From positions 186,001 to 250,000 of the forward strand of contig NZ_JALJRZ010000001.1 of the NCBI RefSeq assembly GCF_024519435.1: 64,000 bases of DNA. Direction: 5' to 3'. Source of the DNA: Terrabacter sp. Ter38 (GTDB lineage Bacteria; Actinomycetota; Actinomycetes; Actinomycetales; Dermatophilaceae). The notes under the pieces are model-generated. The model was not told the DNA's origin. It saw only the letters and a program-made list of their open reading frames with translations, and ran no database searches. Position 1 is the first letter of the stretch. Each line of letters starts with the position of its first letter. The translations under genes and the position numbers were made by a program. Shown piece after piece: positions 50,736-61,076 of the stretch.

Positions 50736-53700
50736 GTGACGACGCTACCCCGAGGTGGGGTGTCGTAAAAGTTGAAATCAGTGGCGTGCCTGGAGCGTCG
50801 CGCGACCCGGCGCCACAGCTCGGCGAGCGCCGCTCCCTCGCCTGCGGACCGACCCATGATGCGGCCGATCCCGTCGAGGTCACGCAGGTCCGACGGGACG
50901 CTGTCGATGGGTCTTCCCCGCCACAGGACGCCGGCGTTGCGCATGAGTGCTCCGAGACGCCAGGCCTCGCGGAGCGCCTTGACGTCCTCGGTCGCGACGA
51001 ACCCACCGGTCTCGAGCGCCGCGAGCCCCGCCATGGTGCCGGTGACCCGCAGCGCCGGGTGGGCGTGGGCGAGCTGGAGCTGGTGCAGCTGGACGACCCA
51101 CTCCACGTCGGTCAGGCCACCGCGGCCCAGCTTGATGTGGGTGCGCGGGTCGGCACCGCGCGGGAGGCGTTCGCTCTCGACCCTGGCCTTGAGGGTCCGG
51201 ATGTCGCGCACCCGGCTGTCGCTGATGCCGCCCTCGGGCCAGCGCAGCGGGTCGATGAGCTCGAGGAAGGCGTCGGCGAGGGACGACGGGCCGGCGATCG
51301 GGGTGGCCCGCAGCAGCGCCTGGAACTCCCAGGTGAGCGCCCAGCGCTCGTAGTAGGTGCGGAACGAGTCGACGCTGCGCACGAGCGGTCCGCCCTTGCC
51401 CTCGGGGCGAAGGTCGGCGTCGAGCCCCAGAGTCGGGTCGGGACCCGAGCCGGAGAGGAGCTTGCGCAGCTCCTGCACGACCATCGTCGCGCGGGCCTGG
51501 ACATCCTTCTCCGACGAGCCGGGGTGCGGTTGGTGCACGAACATGACGTCGGCGTCGCTGGCGTAGCCGAGCTCCCGCCCACCGAGACTGCCCATCGCCA
51601 CGACGAGGATGTCGCCGCCGACGGGTTCACCCTCGCGCCGCTCCACCTCACGGATGGCCTCCTCGAGGGCGACCTGGATCGTCGCACCGGTGAGGTCGGT
51701 CAGGGCCGCCCCGACCCCGGGAAGGTCGATGCCGCCGACGAGATCACCCATGACGATGCGGAGCAGCTCGTGGCGGCGGATCGCGCGCACCGCAGCCACC
51801 GCGTCGGCAGCCGAGTCGCGCCGTCCGGCCGCGGACTGCATCGTCGTCGTGATCGCCTCACGCGTGCGCGGCGTCAGACCGTGGTCGTCTCCGAGGATCG
51901 AGACGCTCTCGGGCGAGCGCACGAGCAGGTCCGCGGCATACCGGCTGCGCGCCAGGCAGTGCGCAAGGCGGTCGGCGGCGCGGCCCTCGTCGCGGAGCAT
52001 CTTGAGGTACCAGTGCGTCGAGCCCAGCTCGTCGGAGACCCGGCGGAAGGACAGCAGCCCGGCGTCAGGGTCGGCCTCGTCGGCGAACCAGCCGAGCATG
52101 ACCGGGAGCAGCGTGCGCTGGATCGCCGCGCGACGGCTGACGCCCGTCGTCAGCGCCTCGATGTGGCGCAGGGCGCCTGCCGGGTCGCGGAAGCCGAGGG
52201 CGAGGAGGCGCTGGCGGGCCGCCTCGGGGCTCAGACGTGCCTCGGTCGGGCTGAGCTTCGCGGCGGCAGCGAGCAGGGGCCGGTAGAAGAGTCGTTCGTG
52301 GAGCCGGCGCACCTCGCGGGCCGAGGCCTGACGGTCGGCCACGACCGCCCGCTCCGGGTGCGTCCGGTGTCCCATGGCACGACCTAGCCGGCGCAGGTCG
52401 ACCTCGGTCACCGGCATGAGGTGCGTGCGCCGGAGGCGGTGGAGCTGGATGCGGTGCTCGAGGCAGCGCAGGTGGCGGTAGGCGCGGTCGAGGATGGCGG
52501 CGTCGTCGCGGCCGACGTAGCCTCCGCGGGCCAGCGCCGCCAGCGCCTCGAGGGTCGTCGCGGACCGCAGGCCCGGGTCGGTGCGGCCGTGCACGAGCTG
52601 GAGCAGCTGGACGCTGAACTCGACGTCGCGCAGGCCCCCCGGTCCGAGCTTGAGCTGGCGCGCCGCCTCATTGGCGGGCACGTGCTGCTCGACCCGGCGG
52701 CGCATCGCCTGGACGTCCTCGACGAACTTGTCCCGCCCGGCCGCCTCCCAGACCATCGGTGAGATCTCTGCCTTGTAGCGCAGCCCGATCTCCTTGTCCC
52801 CCGCCGAGACCCAGGCCTTGAGCAGCGCCTGGAACTCCCACGTCTTGGCCCAGCGCTCGTAGTACGCCTTGTGGCTGCTGATGCTCCGCACGAGCGGCCC
52901 CTGCTTGCCCTCGGGGCGCAGTGCGGCGTCGACGGGCCACAGGCTGCCCTCGGGCGTGGGGGTCGAGCACGCGCGCATGACGGCCGTCGCGAGCGCCGTG
53001 CCGACTCGCAGCGCGAGGTCCTCGTCGGCGCCGTCGGCCGGCTCGGCGACGAAGATGACGTCGACGTCGCTGACGTAGTTGAGCTCGCCGCCGCCCGTCT
53101 TGCCCATCCCGATGACGGCGAGACGGCATACCTCATGGCCCTCGCCGTACTCCTCCCGCGCGATGACGAGGGCGGCCTCGAGGGCCGCCTCCGCCAGCTC
53201 GGCGAGGGCCTCGCCGACAGCGGGCATCTCGGCGAGCGGGTCGGCGGACGTGACGTCGAGGGCGGCGATCCGCAACAGCCCCCGGCGGTACGCGATGCGC
53301 AGGGCGTCGAGCGGCGTGTGCTCCCCCCGCTCGTCGGTCACCGCGCGCACGAGGTCGCTGCGCACCTGCTCACCCGGGCGTCGCTCGGCACGCGCGGCGT
53401 CGACCCAGTGCTCGGGGTGCCGGACCAGCTCGTCGACGAGGGCCGTCGAGACACCGAGCACCCCGAGGACGCGCTCGCGCCCGACGCCCGGGGCCGCGAG
53501 CTCGGCCGCGAATGCGGAGATGCCCCAGTCGGGCGGGTCCCCGAGGCGGCCGAGGGACTCCGCCACCCGCACCAGACCGAGCAGGCACTGGTCGGGGTCC
53601 GCGGTGTCACCCATGACGGCGGCGAGGGGGTCGAGCTGGCCGTCCTCGACAGCCGCGCGGATCGGCAGCAGCGCGCGGTCGTCGATGAGCCCGACCGCGC

Positions 53701-53764
53701 GGTCGGGGTCGGCGAACCCGAGCCGGGCCAGGGCCCCCTCGGTCGTGCTGGTGCGTGATGACAT
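50732..53764 (-). CDS. glnE: Bifunctional glutamine synthetase adenylyltransferase/deadenylase
   Basis: Adds and removes AMP on the Tyr of GlnA1. The 1010 residues hold two nucleotidyltransferase domains: N-terminal deadenylase with GMGKTGGGELNYVSDVDVIF near residue 220 and C-terminal adenylyltransferase with AMGSLGGRELGYASDADVMF near residue 725, each keeping the GG...SDxD catalytic pair. A helical PII-interacting region separates them. Its placement between glnA1 and glnA2 matches M. tuberculosis, except that an MFS gene is coupled to its 3' end. Confidence 0.96.
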   Translation of the reverse strand: MSSRTSTTEGALARLGFADPDRAVGLIDDRALLPIRAAVEDGQLDPLAAVMGDTADPDQCLLGLVRVAESLGRLGDPPDWGISAFAAELAAPGVGRERVLGVLGVSTALVDELVRHPEHWVDAARAERRPGEQVRSDLVRAVTDERGEHTPLDALRIAYRRGLLRIAALDVTSADPLAEMPAVGEALAELAEAALEAALVIAREEYGEGHEVCRLAVIGMGKTGGGELNYVSDVDVIFVAEPADGADEDLALRVGTALATAVMRACSTPTPEGSLWPVDAALRPEGKQGPLVRSISSHKAYYERWAKTWEFQALLKAWVSAGDKEIGLRYKAEISPMVWEAAGRDKFVEDVQAMRRRVEQHVPANEAARQLKLGPGGLRDVEFSVQLLQLVHGRTDPGLRSATTLEALAALARGGYVGRDDAAILDRAYRHLRCLEHRIQLHRLRRTHLMPVTEVDLRRLGRAMGHRTHPERAVVADRQASAREVRRLHERLFYRPLLAAAAKLSPTEARLSPEAARQRLLALGFRDPAGALRHIEALTTGVSRRAAIQRTLLPVMLGWFADEADPDAGLLSFRRVSDELGSTHWYLKMLRDEGRAADRLAHCLARSRYAADLLVRSPESVSILGDDHGLTPRTREAITTTMQSAAGRRDSAADAVAAVRAIRRHELLRIVMGDLVGGIDLPGVGAALTDLTGATIQVALEEAIREVERREGEPVGGDILVVAMGSLGGRELGYASDADVMFVHQPHPGSSEKDVQARATMVVQELRKLLSGSGPDPTLGLDADLRPEGKGGPLVRSVDSFRTYYERWALTWEFQALLRATPIAGPSSLADAFLELIDPLRWPEGGISDSRVRDIRTLKARVESERLPRGADPRTHIKLGRGGLTDVEWVVQLHQLQLAHAHPALRVTGTMAGLAALETGGFVATEDVKALREAWRLGALMRNAGVLWRGRPIDSVPSDLRDLDGIGRIMGRSAGEGAALAELWRRVARRSRHATDFNFYDTPPRGSVVT

Positions 53765-53813
53765 CGGTGTCGAATCGCTCGGTGGTCGTCGGCCCCGGAA
53801 GGGTCGGGTCCGG

Positions 53814-55151
53814 TCAGAGCCGCGGCAGGTAGCGGTCGAGCTCGAAGCGGCTGACCTCGTGACGGTAGTCGAGCCACTCCTGGCGCTTGTTGCGAAGGAA
53901 GAAGTCGAAGACGTGCTCGCCGAGGACGTCGGCGACGAGCTCGCTCTCCTCCATGACCTCGAGCGCGCGGCCGAGCGATGACGGGAGCGGCTTGATGCCC
54001 ATGGCCCGGCGCTCGGAGTCCGTCAGGCTCCAGACGTCGTCCTCGGTCTCGGGGGGCAGCTCGTAGCCTTCCTCGATGCCCTTGAGGCCGGCGCCGAGCA
54101 GGACGGCGAAGGCGAGGTAGGGGTTGCAGGCCGCGTCGAGCGAGCGGACCTCGACGCGCGTCGACTGTCCCTTGTTGGGCTTGTGCATCGGTACGCGGAC
54201 GAGCGCCGAGCGGTTGTTGTGACCCCACGTGAGGTGGGCCGGGGCTTCTCCCCCGCCCCAGAGGCGCTTGTACGAGTTGACCCACTGGTTCGTCACGGCG
54301 GCGATCTCGGCGCCGTGGCGCAGCAGGCCCGCGATGAACTGCCGACCCACCTTGCTCAGCTGGTAGGGCGCACCGGCCTCGAAGAAGGCGTTGGAGTCGC
54401 CCTCGAAGAGCGAGAGGTGCGTGTGCATCCCCGACCCCGGGTGCTCGGAGAACGGCTTGGGCATGAAGGTCGCGTAGATCCCCTGCGTCAGGGCGACCTC
54501 CTTGACGACCGTCCGGAAGGTCTGGATGTTGTCGGCCGTGCTGAGCGCGTCGGCATAGCGAAGATCGATCTCGTTCTGGCCGGGCGCCCCCTCGTGGTGG
54601 CTGAACTCGACCGAGATGCCCATGTTCTCGAGCATCGTGATGGCGGCGCGACGGAAGTCGTGGCCCGTGCCGTGCGGCACGTGGTCGAAGTAGCCGGCGT
54701 CGTCGACGGGGACGGGTCGACCGTCGGGACCACGTCCCTGCTCGAGGAGGAAGAACTCGATCTCAGGGTGGGTGTAGAAGGTGAAGCCGAGGTCTGCGGC
54801 CTTGCCGAGGGCCCGCTGGAGCACGTGCCGCGGGTCGGCGAAGCTCGGTGTGCCGTCAGGCAGCTGGAGGTCGCAGAACATGCGTGCCGTGCCGGGCGGG
54901 TCACCGCGCCAGGGCAGGATCTGGAACGTCGACGGGTCGGGCTTGGCCAGCATGTCGGCCTCGTAGACGCGAGCGAATCCCTCGATCGCCGAACCGTCGA
55001 AGCCGATGCCCTCGGCGAAGGCGCCCTCGAGCTCGGCCGGCGCGACCGCAACCGACTTCAGGGTTCCGAGGACGTCCGTGAACCACAGACGGACGAACCG
55101 GATGTCTCGCTCTTCGATCGTGCGCAGCACGAACTCTTCCTGACGGTTCAT
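53814..55151 (-). CDS. glnA2: Glutamine synthetase GlnA2-type
   Basis: A 445-residue second type I synthetase resembling Rv2222c (GlnA2). IGFDGSAIEGFARV, HPEIEFFLLE, FSHHEGAPGQNEIDLRYADAL, KPFSEHPGSGMHTHLSL and NRSALVRVP show an intact active site. It lacks the ~30-residue C-terminal insertion typical of the adenylylated beta type. ATG at 55151 has AGGA about 9 nt upstream; an open frame to 55196 is rejected. A two-box GlnR-like site lies 23-38 nt upstream. It precedes glnE by 49 nt and they probably share a transcript. Confidence 0.94.
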   Translation of the reverse strand: MNRQEEFVLRTIEERDIRFVRLWFTDVLGTLKSVAVAPAELEGAFAEGIGFDGSAIEGFARVYEADMLAKPDPSTFQILPWRGDPPGTARMFCDLQLPDGTPSFADPRHVLQRALGKAADLGFTFYTHPEIEFFLLEQGRGPDGRPVPVDDAGYFDHVPHGTGHDFRRAAITMLENMGISVEFSHHEGAPGQNEIDLRYADALSTADNIQTFRTVVKEVALTQGIYATFMPKPFSEHPGSGMHTHLSLFEGDSNAFFEAGAPYQLSKVGRQFIAGLLRHGAEIAAVTNQWVNSYKRLWGGGEAPAHLTWGHNNRSALVRVPMHKPNKGQSTRVEVRSLDAACNPYLAFAVLLGAGLKGIEEGYELPPETEDDVWSLTDSERRAMGIKPLPSSLGRALEVMEESELVADVLGEHVFDFFLRNKRQEWLDYRHEVSRFELDRYLPRL

Positions 55152-55173
55152 GTGTCGATCCTGCCGCATGGCT

Positions 55174-55189
55174 GTTTCACGGATGTTGC
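55174..55189 (-). promoter_or_regulatory. GlnR-like site before glnA2
   Basis: On the minus strand GCAAC (55185-55189), 6 nt and GAAAC (55174-55178) match the a-b box pair of GlnR. The next pair is not recognisable. Its closeness to the ATG suggests repression or a TSS very near the start. Confidence 0.5.
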
Positions 55190-55242
55190 GACACACGATC
55201 TTTGGGACGAGAGAGCCCTGTCGTATGCCGTCGGGTACGGAG

Positions 55243-55276
55243 ACGGGCCCCCGGGAGGAGTCTCCCGGGGGCCCGT
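55243..55276 (-). terminator. Terminator of the M6 protease gene
   Basis: ACGGGCCCCCGGGAG and CTCCCGGGGGCCCGT make a perfect 15-bp stem with a 4-nt loop, 37 nt past the protease stop. GTATGCC (55223-55229) lies beside it. Confidence 0.88.
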
Positions 55277-55312
55277 CGGTCGTGCTCGGGGTGTGTCAAC
55301 CGAGGTGGCGCC

Positions 55313-57703
55313 TCACGGGGCCGGGTTGGTCACACGCACCGTCATGTTCTCGGCCTTGTTGCTCGTCGAGGTGACGGTCATCTTGACGCCCGCACCGGCG
55401 ACCGCGGTCGACCCCATGGGGTTGGCCGAGTCCCAGTAGCGCAGCGGGTCGGAGTCGTCGAACGTCGGGATCGCCGGGCTCGACTTGATGTAGACGCCGT
55501 AGCCGTTGCGGTGGAAGGTCACGGCATCCGTGCGCTCCTGGCCGAACGTGGCATCGAAGGGCTGACGACGGTTGCCCAACAGGACGGCCGAGCCACCGGC
55601 GGTGCCGGGGAACTTGATCGCCTTCGGACGCGCGTCGACCGGGAGGATGAGACCCGCACCGGGGTGCGCCGACGTGTTGTTGTTGGTGTACTCACCGTTG
55701 CTGAACCACACGAGAAGACCGTTCTGGTACGGGAACTTCTCGACCCAGTCCGGGCGCGTGTTGGCCCAGCCGAAGTTGTACGGACCGGTCTTGAGCGTCT
55801 CGTCGTAACCGGTGTACGTGCGGTTCTCCGCGATGTAGTAGTCCTGCACCATGCGGGACGTCGTGCCGGAGGAGACCGAGAAGCCCTTGGCCGTCCACGA
55901 ACCGGCGCCGGACTCGACGTCGTCGACCGCACTGGCAACGCCGTCCTTGGTCACCGTGATGTCGTCGATGAACGCCTCGCTGGAGACGCCACCGTCGGTG
56001 GACACGCGGAAGCGGAACTGGACGGACTGGCCCTTGTAGGCCGAGAGGTCCCACGACTTCTGCCCCCAGGCGAACTTGCCGTCGATCGGCGCGCCGACCT
56101 GCGTCCACGTGGCGCCACCGTCGGTGGACACCTCGCCGTAGAGGTAGTCGTAGCCCTTCTCGAGGTTGCCCTGGACCCAGGCGTCGACGGAGGCGGAGGT
56201 CGTCGCACCGCTGAGGTCGACGGTGCGAGCCAGCGTCGAGTTGAGGTTGTCGCCGAAGCCGCTCCACCACTCGGCGGTCCCCGAGTGGGGGGTGTTGCGC
56301 TTCGTGACCACCGGGCGCTCGGGCACCGGCACGATGGTTGCCTGCGGCTTGACGCCGTAGGAGGTGTCCCACGTGCTCGACTTGTCGAGGACGACCTTGG
56401 AGGCCGGGCCCATCTTGACGTTCTTCGTCTCACCGGGCTTGACCACGGCGTAGTCGAGCCAGCCGAGCTGCAGCTTCTCCCACGCACCCATGTACGACGG
56501 GCGGGTGCCGATGTCGGTCTTGCTCTTGCTCATCCACGAGCCACCGCTCATCAGCGTCCAGTAGCCGGTGCCGTTGTCGCCGCCCGCGGTGTCGTAGAGG
56601 TCGGGCAGACCGAGGTCGTGGCCGAACTCGTGCGAGAAGACGCCGAGGCCGCCGTTCTCGGGCTCGGTGGTGTAGTCACCGATCCAGATGCCCGACGTGC
56701 CGAGCTGCACGCCACCGGACTTGTTGCCGGTCGGGCCCGTCCTGCCGGCGTTGGTCGAGTAGGCGTACCAACGGTGCGACCAGATGGCGTCCTCGCCCTC
56801 GGCGCCGCCACCGGCCTCCTCGCCCTCACCGGCATGGATCGCCTGGAAGTGGTCGATGTAGCCGTCGGGCTCGTTGAAGTTGCCGTCGTTGTCGTAGTCG
56901 TAGCGGTCGACCTTGTCGAACTGCGCGAGGTACGTCTTGATCTGGGCGTCGGTCTGGCCCGCAGCCTTCTGCGAGTTGTACCAGGCCGTGGCGGTGTCCT
57001 GGATGTAGCTCCAGTAGCCGTCCGCCTCGCTCGTGCCGTCGCCCGCGACCGGGTTGTGGCCGTAGCGCGCCTCGTTGAACGGCACGGTCACCCAGTTCGA
57101 GACGTCACCCTTGGCGAGGAACCGACCGTTGGACTGCTTGAGGTAGAAGTCGCGGAACGAGTCCTTCTCGCCGAACATCATCTGGAGGTAGTGGTCTCGG
57201 TTGAAGTCCGCGAGCCAGTACGTCGAGTTGTTGTCGGTGGCGTTGCCGTCCCACGTGCGGTCGGGGGCGGGGATCTGGTTGTGCGCCGGACCCGCCGTGC
57301 CACCCTGGGGCTGCTTCGTCTGGGTGCCGAAGTCGGTGAGGATCGTGAAGATGTCCTCTTCCCGGTCGACGGGGTAGTTGACGTACTTGGACTTGGCGAC
57401 CGATCGGCCGTTCCTGTCCTTGGCCTTCGACTTGACCTCGATGACACGGTTGCCATTGATGACCTTCGTGGACGCCTCACCGTTGACGAGCTTGGTGATG
57501 GCGTCCTGGCGCTCGGCGGACTGCGCCTCGGCGAGCGGGTTGGGAAGGTTGTCGTGGCGGGATGCCTGCGCGGCGGCGGGGTCACCGCTCACCGGCGCCT
57601 TGGCGACTGGCGTTGCCTGAGCCTGCATCGGAGCGGTGAGACCGGTGACGACGAGCGCCCCCACGGCCAGCCCCGATACAGCACTCCACTGACGCTTGTT
57701 CAA
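55313..57703 (-). CDS. Secreted M6-family metalloprotease (immune inhibitor A-like)
   Basis: A 796-residue secreted protease. TTG start (57701-57703) with CAGGAGG 7 nt upstream gives a signal peptide ending near PMQAQA. A ~130-residue prodomain precedes the catalytic domain with HEFGHDLGLPD (zinc HExxH and third ligand) near residue 360 and TLMSGGSWM. The C-terminal half holds beta-sandwich/MAM-like segments with paired VSTDGG repeats and ends without an anchor. Immune inhibitor A proteases degrade host peptides in Bacillus; here a nutritional role is equally possible. Its open frame runs on to 57985 through an AT-rich promoter region, which is not coding. Confidence 0.93.
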   Translation of the reverse strand: MNKRQWSAVSGLAVGALVVTGLTAPMQAQATPVAKAPVSGDPAAAQASRHDNLPNPLAEAQSAERQDAITKLVNGEASTKVINGNRVIEVKSKAKDRNGRSVAKSKYVNYPVDREEDIFTILTDFGTQTKQPQGGTAGPAHNQIPAPDRTWDGNATDNNSTYWLADFNRDHYLQMMFGEKDSFRDFYLKQSNGRFLAKGDVSNWVTVPFNEARYGHNPVAGDGTSEADGYWSYIQDTATAWYNSQKAAGQTDAQIKTYLAQFDKVDRYDYDNDGNFNEPDGYIDHFQAIHAGEGEEAGGGAEGEDAIWSHRWYAYSTNAGRTGPTGNKSGGVQLGTSGIWIGDYTTEPENGGLGVFSHEFGHDLGLPDLYDTAGGDNGTGYWTLMSGGSWMSKSKTDIGTRPSYMGAWEKLQLGWLDYAVVKPGETKNVKMGPASKVVLDKSSTWDTSYGVKPQATIVPVPERPVVTKRNTPHSGTAEWWSGFGDNLNSTLARTVDLSGATTSASVDAWVQGNLEKGYDYLYGEVSTDGGATWTQVGAPIDGKFAWGQKSWDLSAYKGQSVQFRFRVSTDGGVSSEAFIDDITVTKDGVASAVDDVESGAGSWTAKGFSVSSGTTSRMVQDYYIAENRTYTGYDETLKTGPYNFGWANTRPDWVEKFPYQNGLLVWFSNGEYTNNNTSAHPGAGLILPVDARPKAIKFPGTAGGSAVLLGNRRQPFDATFGQERTDAVTFHRNGYGVYIKSSPAIPTFDDSDPLRYWDSANPMGSTAVAGAGVKMTVTSTSNKAENMTVRVTNPAP

Positions 57704-57977
57704 GTTGGGTCCTCCTGGTTCCTGAGCGCCGAAAGCGGCGCCTCGCGTATAACAGCACAGAACACAGACAATCTGGCGCTCAGTGCCAGACGAATCGAAA
57801 AAACTTGTGCTAGAAGGCATTTCGGCGCCAAGAACGTAAAATCTTCGTATAGAGAGGGCTGTCCACCCTTCCCAGACCGCCTGCTTTCGGGTAGAGAAGC
57901 CCATCTGTCTCAGAGGCATCCGCGAATGCGCCACCAGCCACCGGAGCGATCCCTCGGGGCGCCGATATGCTCCGGCC
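57704..57977. promoter_or_regulatory. AT-rich divergent promoter region, protease/panB
   Basis: 57745-57865 is the most AT-rich stretch I noticed in the window, with CGAAAAAACTTGTG, AACGTAAAATCTTCG and CGTATAACAGCAC. A TCTGGC/GCCAGA inverted repeat (near 57769-57788) and a GCGCCG/CGGCGC hairpin close to the protease ribosome site are possible control elements. The panB end has TATGCT (57966-57971) 6 nt before its ATG. No frame here looks coding. Confidence 0.5.
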
Positions 57978-58868
57978 ATGAGCACTGACGCCCCCGAGGA
58001 GCAGAGTCCCTACGGATCCGGGAGCCGTGCCCAGGACTCCCCCGCGGCCGCGAGCGCCGCTTCCTCCCCACGGAAGGTCCGCATCCCCCACCTGCACGCC
58101 CTCAAGGCGGAGGGACGTCGCTGGGCGATGCTCACGGCATACGACATGTATGCCGCCGAGATCTTCGACGAGGCGGGCATCCCCGTGCTCCTCGTCGGCG
58201 ACTCGGCGGGCAACAACGTCTACGGCTACGAGACGACCGTGCCGGTCACCCTGGACGAGATGATCCCGCTCGTGCGGGCCGTGTCCTCGGCCGCGCGCCG
58301 CGCGCTCGTCGTGGCGGACCTCCCCTTCGGCTCATACGGCGGATCGGTGGAGCAGGGCTTCGCCAGCGCCGTCCGGCTGATGAAGGAAGGGCTCGCCCAC
58401 GCCGTCAAGCTCGAGGGCGGCACGGCCATGGTCCCGCTCGTCAAGACCCTCACCGACGCCGGCATCCCCGTCATGGCGCACGTCGGCTTCACCCCGCAGA
58501 GCGAGCACCAGCTCGGCGGCTACCGCGTGCAGGGTCGGGGCGACGCCGCCGACGCGCTCGTCGACGAGGCGCGCGCCCTCCAGGACGCCGGCGCCTTCGC
58601 TGTCGTCCTCGAGATGGTCCCGGCGCCCGTCGCAGCTCGGGTCACCGAGGTCCTGAGCATCCCGACGATCGGCATCGGCGCCGGCAGCGGCACCGACGCC
58701 CAGGTGCTCGTGTGGAGCGACTTCGCGGGCCTGCGCGGCGGCAAGGCCCCGCGCTTCGTCAAGAAGTACGCCGACCTGCGCGGCACGCTGCTCGACGCCG
58801 CCCGGGCATACGCCGCTGACGTCGAGTCAGGTGCCTTCCCCGACGCCGAGCACTCCTTCGAGTCCTGA
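57978..58868 (+). CDS. panB: 3-methyl-2-oxobutanoate hydroxymethyltransferase
   Basis: First committed step of pantothenate synthesis (ketopantoate from 2-oxoisovalerate and methylene-THF). 296 residues: [45 protein letters not shown] with the metal Asp, [19 protein letters not shown] and [14 protein letters not shown]. The first ~35 residues are a low-complexity extension. ATG is 6 nt after TATGCT. panC/panD are not in the window. A hairpin separates it from the convergent SPOR-like gene. Confidence 0.96.
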   Translation: MSTDAPEEQSPYGSGSRAQDSPAAASAASSPRKVRIPHLHALKAEGRRWAMLTAYDMYAAEIFDEAGIPVLLVGDSAGNNVYGYETTVPVTLDEMIPLVRAVSSAARRALVVADLPFGSYGGSVEQGFASAVRLMKEGLAHAVKLEGGTAMVPLVKTLTDAGIPVMAHVGFTPQSEHQLGGYRVQGRGDAADALVDEARALQDAGAFAVVLEMVPAPVAARVTEVLSIPTIGIGAGSGTDAQVLVWSDFAGLRGGKAPRFVKKYADLRGTLLDAARAYAADVESGAFPDAEHSFES

Positions 58869-58877
58869 GACGCCGCC

Positions 58878-58902
58878 GCCCGACCGGTCGGACCGGTCGG
58901 GC
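58878..58902. terminator. Bidirectional terminator after panB
   Basis: GCCCGACCGG pairs with CCGGTCGGGC around a 5-nt loop, 9 nt past the panB stop. Confidence 0.82.
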
Positions 58903-58928
58903 GGGGCACTGCCTGTGGGCTGCGGAGG

Positions 58929-59138
58929 TCAGGCGTCGCTGTCGCCGCCGGCGGCCGAGCCGCCGCGCTGGTTCCAGTCGCGGTCCTCGGAGTCCCACTG
59001 CTCGGTCTTCTTGTGGGCGGTGTCGAGGGCCGCCTGGGCCTCCGCCTCGGTGGCGTACGGGCCGAGCACCTGCTCACCCCGGCTGCGGTTCTCGTCGGTC
59101 TCGACCCGACCAGTGTCGACGTTGTACCAGAAGCTCAC
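58929..59138 (-). CDS. Small SPOR-like protein
   Basis: A 69-residue protein: MSFWYNVDTGRVETDENRSR, then LGPYATEAEAQAALDTAHKK, a beta-alpha pattern resembling one half of a SPOR repeat, and a polar Gly/Asp tail. Such proteins are annotated in many actinobacteria without known function. GTG has AAGGAG 7 nt upstream. It is divergent from map and convergent with panB. Confidence 0.82.
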   Translation of the reverse strand: MSFWYNVDTGRVETDENRSRGEQVLGPYATEAEAQAALDTAHKKTEQWDSEDRDWNQRGGSAAGGDSDA

Positions 59139-59249
59139 GTGCGCACTCCTTCTCTCTTCGGACTCTGCGACCTACCATCCGGCTCGAGCGGGTCCGCGTC
59201 GTGAACGCCCCTCGTGGACGGCACGCGCTGACGACCTAGACTCCACCGT

Positions 59250-60128
59250 ATGCCGTTGCTCCAGCCGCGGGTGTCAGCACACCCCCTCAGTCCGCGACGA
59301 CCGGTGCCTGCCTCGATAGAGCGGCCGCACTACGTTGACGTGGCCAACCCGCGCGAGGACGGCGACCTGCGCATCAAGGACTCCGAGACCGTGGAGAAGA
59401 TGCGCATCGCGTCGCGGATCGCGGCCACGGCCATGGTCGAGGCCTCGAAGGCGATCGCGCCCGGTGTGACGACCGACGAGCTCGACGCGGTCGCCCACGA
59501 GTACATGCTCGACCACGGCGCCTACCCCTCGCCGCTCGGCTACAAGGGCTTCCCGAAGTCGGTGTGCACGAGCGTCAACGAGGTCATCTGCCACGGCATC
59601 CCCGACGCGCGGCCGCTCGAGGACGGCGACATCGTCAACATCGACGTCACGGCCTACATCCACGGCGTGCACGGCGACACCGACGCCACCTACCTCGTCG
59701 GCGACGTCGACGAGGAGTCCCGCCTGCTCGTCGAACGCACGCACGAGGCGATGATGCGCGGTATCCGGGCTGCCCGCCCGGGTCGCGAGATCAACGTCAT
59801 CGGCCGCGTCATCGAGAGCTACGCCAAGCGGTTCGGCTACGGGGTCGTCCGCGACTTCACGGGACACGGCATCGGGCTCGAGTTCCACTCCGGCCTCATC
59901 GTGCCGCACTACGACGCCGCTCCCCACTACGAGACCGTCATCGAGCCCGGCATGACCTTCACCATCGAGCCGATGCTCAACCTCGGCACCCCCGAGTGGG
60001 ACATGTGGGACGACCGGTGGACCGTCGTCACCCGTGACCGCAGGCGCTCGGCCCAGTTCGAGCACACCATCCTCATCACCGATGACGGCCACGAGATCCT
60101 CACCCTCCCAGAGGGCGATGCTCCCTGA
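59250..60128 (+). CDS. map: Methionine aminopeptidase (type I, with N-terminal extension)
   Basis: Removes N-terminal Met from nascent proteins. 292 residues: an N-terminal ~40-residue proline-rich extension typical of the actinobacterial MetAP1c form (SIERPHYVD), then metal ligands in [31 protein letters not shown] and FEHT. The ATG lies inside a GTATGCC motif and 7 nt after TAGACT, suggesting a leaderless transcript. Confidence 0.95.
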   Translation: MPLLQPRVSAHPLSPRRPVPASIERPHYVDVANPREDGDLRIKDSETVEKMRIASRIAATAMVEASKAIAPGVTTDELDAVAHEYMLDHGAYPSPLGYKGFPKSVCTSVNEVICHGIPDARPLEDGDIVNIDVTAYIHGVHGDTDATYLVGDVDEESRLLVERTHEAMMRGIRAARPGREINVIGRVIESYAKRFGYGVVRDFTGHGIGLEFHSGLIVPHYDAAPHYETVIEPGMTFTIEPMLNLGTPEWDMWDDRWTVVTRDRRRSAQFEHTILITDDGHEILTLPEGDAP

Positions 60129-60237
60129 GCAGGGCGGGCCACCCACGTCGCCCTCTGCACGGCAGCGGCACCACCGCGTCACCCCGCAGCACCAGCTGAC
60201 ACCCCACGACCACGTCCTCGACAAGGAAGTACGGACC

Positions 60238-60996
<759 letters not shown>

Positions 60997-61024
60997 ACAC
61001 CGGTCCGAGCGCACCTGTCTGAGC

Positions 61025-61068
61025 AGCGGGAGGGGCTGCCCTGCGACCGCCGGGCAGCCCCTCCCGCT
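61025..61068. terminator. Bidirectional terminator between ppgK and the cytochrome operon
   Basis: AGCGGGAGGGGCTGCCC (61025-61041) pairs perfectly with GGGCAGCCCCTCCCGCT (61052-61068): 17 bp, 10-nt loop. Confidence 0.92.
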
Positions 61069-61076
61069 GTCCCGCC

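Noticed and set aside
55202-57988. 928-codon plus-strand open frame over the M6 protease
   Set aside because: Antisense shadow; the minus strand has signal peptide, ribosome site and HEFGH motif.
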